Source of the DNA: Thermohalobaculum sp038524325
Lineage (GTDB): Bacteria; Pseudomonadota; Alphaproteobacteria; Rhodobacterales; Rhodobacteraceae
DNA: 19,113 nucleotides
Direction of reading: 5' to 3'
Assembly (NCBI GenBank): GCA_038524325.1
Contig: JBCBIS010000069.1
Coordinates: 1 to 19,113 of the forward strand
The notes beneath the pieces are model-generated. The model was not told the DNA's origin. It searched no databases and saw only the letters and a program-made list of their open reading frames with translations. The position numbers were made by a program, and so were the translations under genes. How positions within the stretch are numbered: the stretch's first letter is position 1; each line of letters begins with the position of its first letter. Shown piece by piece: positions 15,033-19,113 of this stretch.

Positions 15033-16553
15033 TCAGTCAGAGCGTTTGTCGATCCCGATCAGGATCGAGCGCAGGCGGGCCGACATGGCATCCATTGCGA
15101 TCACCGTGACCAAAACCAGCAGCGCCATATAGGCCACGTTTTCGAAGTCGTTTCCGGTTTGCAGGGCGCCCAGGAACTGCAGACCGATGCCACCTGCCCC
15201 CATTGCGCCGATGATCACCGCGCTGCGCGTGTTCGATTCCAGATAGTAGAGGGACTGCGAAATGAAGACCGGCATGATCTGCGGCAGGATGCCAAAGCGA
15301 TGTTGCTGGACCTTCCCGGCGCCGGTGGACTGCACGCCTTCGCGTTGTTTGTTGTCAGCGTTCTCAACGGCTTCGGACATCAGCTTGCCCAGCGTGCCGG
15401 TATCGGTGAAGGCGATTGCGAAGATCCCCGTGAAGAGGCCGGGCCCAAAGGCCCGCAGGAAGATCAGCGACCAGATCAGGGTGTCAATCCCACGCAAAAG
15501 GTCGAACAGACGCCGCAGCGCAAAGCGAATGGCCATGACCGGTTGCACATTGCGTGCCGCCATAAAGGCCAGCGGCAAGCCAATGGCCGAGGCGATCATG
15601 GTTCCCAGCAGAGCCATGAAGATCGTCTCGAGCATCGCATAGAGGACAGTCCCATGCTGCCAGATCGCATTGTCGCGGAACTCGGTCCAGACAAGCATTG
15701 TATTCGACATCTCTGGAACCATCCGGTCGCCAGACAACATCAGGCCGATGCCACCCAAGAAACCGGTCCCCACCAGTGGGCTGTCAAAATCGAACCAGAA
15801 ATATTTCCAACCGACCTCATAGCGGTGCACCTCGGCCTTTAGGGTCCCGATCTGCAGCCGCTCGAAGAGGGACGGGCGGACTTCGACCTTGTTTTTGGTC
15901 ACGCGGATCCATTCGGGCAGCCCGGCTGGTTGGTCCAGCCCCGCGGCCGCAAGCGCACGGGTCAGTTCGGCCCACTCGTCCTTGGTGATCTTGCCGTTGT
16001 GATCGGGGCGCAGGTCAGACGGCAGTTCCGGGAACCAGCCGCCGGTGGCCAGCCTTTCGTTTACGACCGCGCGATCGACCCAGGGGCGGCGGGGATAGCC
16101 CTCGACGATAGGTGTCTTGCCGTCGACCCGAAAGGTGAAGGTCTCATCCCTACCAGGCCAATCCATCGTGACCTTGTCGTCAAAGAAGGTGATCGTGCCG
16201 CCATTGTCGAAGCTGATGACACGCCCGCCATCGGGGCCTTGGGTGAACCAGTCGGGCGGGGTCTCGTAGACCTCGCGGTGTCCCCCCTCGAACGCGATCT
16301 TGATCTTGTCCGGCGACTTCCAGCGCATGGTCACGTGGTCTTTATGCGCATAGGTGTCCAGCACGAACAGAGCCGCCCGGTCGGGCTTCCACTTCTGCAC
16401 GACGCTGCCAATGTCGAATTGGAACCAAGACAGGACCAGATAGGCGAAGATGACGGCGGTGACGCCGAGGAACCAAAGCCGGTTACGGCCTGCCGCCCGG
16501 TCGACATCGGCCTGGAGCGTGGGCAGCCCCTGGTGTTCAGCTACCGCCGTCAC
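15033..16553 (-). CDS. phnE: Phosphonate-type ABC permease PhnE, long form with large extramembrane insertion
   Basis: 506 residues against about 260-290 for a standard PhnE. After TM1 (residues 27-45), some 250 residues (46-300) form a hydrophilic, Trp/Asp-rich domain, expected in the periplasm; it includes an EF-hand-like loop, D-L-R-P-D184-H-N186-G187-K-I189-T-K-D-E193. The C-terminal half is a normal permease: TM segments from about 303, and a cytoplasmic coupling helix around EAVENADNKQREGV followed by FGILPQIMP (394-428). Final helices follow, with GAMGAGGIGLQFLG (449-462). The ATG overlaps the neighbouring phnE stop by four bases. It pairs with that protein as a heterodimeric channel for substrate delivered by PhnD. 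Confidence 0.92.
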   Translation of the reverse strand: MTAVAEHQGLPTLQADVDRAAGRNRLWFLGVTAVIFAYLVLSWFQFDIGSVVQKWKPDRAALFVLDTYAHKDHVTMRWKSPDKIKIAFEGGHREVYETPPDWFTQGPDGGRVISFDNGGTITFFDDKVTMDWPGRDETFTFRVDGKTPIVEGYPRRPWVDRAVVNERLATGGWFPELPSDLRPDHNGKITKDEWAELTRALAAAGLDQPAGLPEWIRVTKNKVEVRPSLFERLQIGTLKAEVHRYEVGWKYFWFDFDSPLVGTGFLGGIGLMLSGDRMVPEMSNTMLVWTEFRDNAIWQHGTVLYAMLETIFMALLGTMIASAIGLPLAFMAARNVQPVMAIRFALRRLFDLLRGIDTLIWSLIFLRAFGPGLFTGIFAIAFTDTGTLGKLMSEAVENADNKQREGVQSTGAGKVQQHRFGILPQIMPVFISQSLYYLESNTRSAVIIGAMGAGGIGLQFLGALQTGNDFENVAYMALLVLVTVIAMDAMSARLRSILIGIDKRSD

Positions 16554-17407
16554 GATCGAGTTCCCACCAATTTCGAGCGGATCCAGTCAGAGAGATAGTC
16601 CAGCGCGATGATCGTCACCACCAGTAGCAGGAAGATCGCGGTCACCCGTGCGCCATCGCGCCACTGGATCATGGTCGAAAGCGCCTGACCGATGCCGCCC
16701 GCGCCGAAGAAACCAAGGATGGTCGAGGCGCGCACATTGATCTCGAGCCGCAGGATCGCGTAGCTGAAGAACAGGGGCATGACCTGCGGAAAGACGCCAA
16801 AGCGGATACGGCTGATCCAGCTTCCGCCCGTGGATTCGAGCCCCTCGAGCGGTTTGCTGTCGATGTTCTCGATCGCCTCCGAGAACAACTTCCCAAGCGC
16901 GCCGACGGTGTGGATCCAGATGGCAATCACGGCCGGCAGCAGACTTTTGCCCATCAGATAGAGGAAAATCAGCGCGATTACGATTTCTGGGAAGGACCGG
17001 AACAGATCCAGCATCCGGCGCGTGACCATGACCACGGTGTTGTTGCGCATGATGTTGCGCGAGGCAAAACAGGCCATGATGATGGCGCCGACAAAGCCGA
17101 GAAATGTCGACAACAGCGCCATGTTCAATGTGAGGATCAGGTCAGGAACAAACTCCCCAACGCGCCCCAGCCAGCGCACGAACCCCAGGTCGTAGGCCAT
17201 GCTGACCATGTCGATCGGGAAGTCGAAAATCTTGGATATGCCCTGGCTGAACGGGGTCGCATTGGCCGAGTTGGCCATATCGATCCCGACAAGCGCAATT
17301 GCCGCCGCGACGAGGATGCCCAGAACCGTATAGGCCGTTTTGCGGCGTTGAAGCCGCTTCAGCTCGGTCTCAAGCTGGGTCAGATGTTCCGGAAGGATGG
17401 CGACCAT
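16550..17407 (-). CDS. phnE: Phosphonate-type ABC permease PhnE, standard form
   Basis: 285 residues, typical length. A charged N-terminal helix (LETELKRLQRRK) leads to TM1 (26-42), a short periplasmic stretch, then TM segments from about 88. The ATPase-coupling loop EAIENIDSKPLEGLESTGG continues to FGVFPQVMP (177-211), and the family GFFGAGGIGQAL signature lies at 232-243. With the long PhnE it would form the membrane channel, resembling the two-permease phoCDET/phnCDE1E2 arrangement of alphaproteobacteria. It overlaps the next gene by ATGA and is separated from phnD by a hairpin, so its expression relative to phnD may be lower. Confidence 0.94.
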   Translation of the reverse strand: MVAILPEHLTQLETELKRLQRRKTAYTVLGILVAAAIALVGIDMANSANATPFSQGISKIFDFPIDMVSMAYDLGFVRWLGRVGEFVPDLILTLNMALLSTFLGFVGAIIMACFASRNIMRNNTVVMVTRRMLDLFRSFPEIVIALIFLYLMGKSLLPAVIAIWIHTVGALGKLFSEAIENIDSKPLEGLESTGGSWISRIRFGVFPQVMPLFFSYAILRLEINVRASTILGFFGAGGIGQALSTMIQWRDGARVTAIFLLLVVTIIALDYLSDWIRSKLVGTRS

Positions 17408-17429
17408 CTCGCTCTCTCGGCAATGAGGT

Positions 17430-17455
17430 GGGGCGCCCAGATCGCCGGACGCCCC
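17430..17455 (-). terminator. Intercistronic hairpin between phnD and phnE
   Basis: Read on the minus strand, GGGGCGTCC (17455-17447) pairs with GGGCGCCCC (17438-17430): nine base pairs with one G-U and an 8-nt GGCGATCT loop. It starts 10 nt after the phnD stop and has no T-run. Such structures commonly protect binding-protein mRNA or partly attenuate downstream permease genes. Confidence 0.6.
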
Positions 17456-17465
17456 GTGTCAGAAA

Positions 17466-18416
17466 TCAGTTGGTCTTCGCAGCTTCGATCTTGGCCTTCC
17501 GGGCCTTCACGATGACTTCGTAGAACGAGTGGTCAACCGGGACCCATGCCTTGACGATGCCGTTGGCGATGTTCTCGTTGCACTCAGGGTCGTTTTCCAG
17601 AATCCACTGCTTCATGCCGAGCATGGTGTCTTTGGCTTCCTGCGGCAGAGCCTTGCGGACCACGATCGGGCCGTTCGGGATCAGGTTCGACGACCAGATC
17701 TGACGGATGTCATCCATGTTCAGGATGCCTTTGTCGACCATCTTGCGCAGGTTGCCCGAGGTGTAGCCTTCTTCCCATGCGCCAACGCCCGAAACCCAGG
17801 TCACGGCTGCATCGACGTCACCGTTGAGCACAGCCAGAACGCCGTTCTCGTGGCCGCCCTGGAAGCCGGTTTCGCTGAAATATGCGTCCAGATCACCGAT
17901 TTTGTCGACCAGCTCGATCGACGGGATCAGGTAGCCCGAGGTCGAGTTCGGGTCAGCGAAGCCCAGCGATTTGCCCTGCATGTCTTCGAGCGATTCGATG
18001 CCGCTATCGGCCAGGGTGACCATGACCGAGTAGTAGCCGGTGTCGCCCGTGGGCTGCATCCGGGTCATGATGGGCTCACCGATCTCGGAGTCTTGCAGGT
18101 ACAGGCCAGCATAGCCCGACGCACCGAACCAAGTGTAATCCAGGTTGCCGCCAGCGAAGCTTTCCATCGTGCCGGCATAGTCCTTGAACGTGAACATCTT
18201 GGCCGGAACGTTGAAGGCTGCTTCGACATAGTCGACCAGGCATTCGTTGCGGGCGATGATGTCCTGGGCAGCTTCGTCCCCCAGGAAGCCAATGCGGAAT
18301 TCAGGCTGAACCGACGACAGATCGAAGGTCGGGCCTTTGTAATCGGCTGCGAAGGCGGTCGAAGCGACGGCGGCAACGGCAAAGGCGGCCGCGGCGCGTG
18401 CGATAAGGTTGGTCAT
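17466..18416 (-). CDS. phnD: Phosphonate/phosphate-ester ABC transporter, substrate-binding protein
   Basis: 316 residues. A signal peptide with an AFA-AD cleavage site (after residue 23) is followed by a type II periplasmic-binding fold. PhnD-family ligand residues are recognisable: Y94 in LDYTWFGASGY, the STSG loop in FADPNSTSGYLIP (153-165) that cradles the phosphonate oxygens, H189 in GGHENGVLAVLNGD, and a following D202 region. AGGAGA (18425-18430 on the minus strand) precedes the ATG by 8 nt. It captures the ligand in the periplasm and docks to the two PhnE permeases. The ligand could be 2-aminoethylphosphonate, another phosphonate or a phosphate ester; sequence alone does not decide. 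It lies 45 bp behind phnC. Confidence 0.95.
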   Translation of the reverse strand: MTNLIARAAAAFAVAAVASTAFAADYKGPTFDLSSVQPEFRIGFLGDEAAQDIIARNECLVDYVEAAFNVPAKMFTFKDYAGTMESFAGGNLDYTWFGASGYAGLYLQDSEIGEPIMTRMQPTGDTGYYSVMVTLADSGIESLEDMQGKSLGFADPNSTSGYLIPSIELVDKIGDLDAYFSETGFQGGHENGVLAVLNGDVDAAVTWVSGVGAWEEGYTSGNLRKMVDKGILNMDDIRQIWSSNLIPNGPIVVRKALPQEAKDTMLGMKQWILENDPECNENIANGIVKAWVPVDHSFYEVIVKARKAKIEAAKTN

Positions 18417-18461
18417 TTGGGTCTCTCCTGGCAGTCTCTAAGATGCGCTCTTGGCGCTTGG

Positions 18462-19113
18462 TCAGTGCACGCCGACTGCGGCGGTCACATTCTGGGGCTC
18501 GGCCGAGGCGGTCTCGTCACCGAGGGAGGTCGAGGTGATGGTGCCTTCGAAAGCTTCCTCAGCTTCGGCACCATAGATCTCGCGCGCCATGGAATTGGTC
18601 AGCGCTTGAGGGACGTCGTCGAAGACCTTCTCGCCGCCGCGCATGCCGATCACGCGGTCGCAATAGGTGCGGGCCGTGTCCAGGGTATGCAGATTGCAGA
18701 CGATCGTGATCCGCTCTTCGCGGTTGATTTTGTGCAAGGCCTCCATGACCAAACGCGCGTTCAGCGGATCCAGCGAGGCAATCGGCTCATCCGCCAGAAT
18801 AAAGCTTGGCTGCTGCATCATGGCTCGGCAGATCGCGACGCGTTGCTGCTGACCGCCCGACAGGGTCTCTGCCCGTTGCAGCGCGGCTTCGGCAACGCCA
18901 AACCGATCAAGCAGGCGCAGCGCCTCGTGCCGCTCGGCCTGGGTAAAGAACATCAGCGACGATCGCAGGATCGATTGCTGGTTCAACCGGCCCAGGATGA
19001 CGTTCGTGATCACATCCAGACGGGGCACCAGATTGAACTGCTGGAAGATCATCGCACAACTGCGCTGCCAGTCCATTTTGGCGCGGCCCTTCAGGATGTC
19101 CTCGCCCTGAAGG
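18462..19113 (-). CDS. phnC: Phosphonate-type ABC transporter ATP-binding protein (partial, N-terminus off the right edge)
   Basis: Frame open to the window edge, so the start and the Walker A motif lie outside; an internal ATG at 19076 is not the true start. Visible in order are the Q-loop IFQQFNLVPRLDV, the ABC signature LSGGQQQRVAICRA, Walker B FILADEPIASLD, and the H-loop segment IVCNLHTLDTA, all intact. The last part (about 30 residues, acidic and Ser/Thr-rich) extends beyond the usual nucleotide-binding domain. It energises the two PhnE permeases encoded downstream. Any operon promoter or Pho box would lie beyond the right edge and cannot be assessed. Confidence 0.95.
   Translation of the reverse strand, partial: LQGEDILKGRAKMDWQRSCAMIFQQFNLVPRLDVITNVILGRLNQQSILRSSLMFFTQAERHEALRLLDRFGVAEAALQRAETLSGGQQQRVAICRAMMQQPSFILADEPIASLDPLNARLVMEALHKINREERITIVCNLHTLDTARTYCDRVIGMRGGEKVFDDVPQALTNSMAREIYGAEAEEAFEGTITSTSLGDETASAEPQNVTAAVGVH

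Noticed and set aside
18445..18457. GCGC...GCGC inverted repeat between phnC and phnD
   Set aside because: Four-base stem, expected by chance in GC-rich DNA.

Overview
The window is GC-rich, densely packed bacterial DNA. Strong third-position GC bias, ATGA/TGATG gene overlaps and a characteristic gene set (DUF1826, a DUF6525-like protein, long PhnE proteins) suggest an alphaproteobacterium, probably of the Rhodobacterales. This placement comes from gene content only. No rRNA, tRNA, CRISPR array or intact insertion sequence was seen.

Layout, left to right. (1) 1-3220: a LysR-type regulator, cut by the left edge, diverges from a glutathione S-transferase gene. A strong hairpin and then a two-part flavoprotein follow (PNPOx-like split barrel fused to an FAD/NAD(P)H reductase). 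The regulator's probable promoter overlaps two palindromes. (2) 3221-4636: about 1.4 kb without a convincing intact gene, holding a possible frame-broken gene remnant. (3) 4637-9147: a two-gene RND efflux system, adaptor and inner-membrane pump, overlapping by ATGA; no outer-membrane channel gene is adjacent. (4) 9148-12955: a five-gene metal-homeostasis operon: DUF1826, a small DUF6525-like protein, a COG0523/CobW GTPase with 18 His in one loop, a DUF1007 periplasmic protein and a NicO/RcnA-type permease with its own His-rich loop. All junctions overlap. A Zur-like palindrome lies 64 bp before the first start codon. (5) 13060-14214, minus strand: an exported caspase-like (C14/metacaspase) protein, convergent with the metal operon. 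(6) 14215-14661: an intergenic stretch with a probable gene fragment. (7) 14662 to the right edge, minus strand: a phosphonate/phosphate-ester ABC importer in the order phnC (cut by the edge), phnD, phnE, long phnE, then a small secreted protein.

How the genes may work together. The metal operon is the most interesting block. A GTP-dependent metallochaperone is translationally coupled to two poorly characterised proteins and to a periplasmic/membrane transport pair, behind a possible zinc-responsive operator. In DUF1826, the conserved H-x-D, distal His and following Arg have the spacing of a 2-oxoglutarate/Fe(II) oxygenase facial triad, which would make it a candidate metalloenzyme client of the chaperone; this is a hypothesis. 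The phn operon is conventional apart from a roughly 250-residue extra-membrane insertion in one permease, containing an EF-hand-like loop, and the small exported protein at its end.
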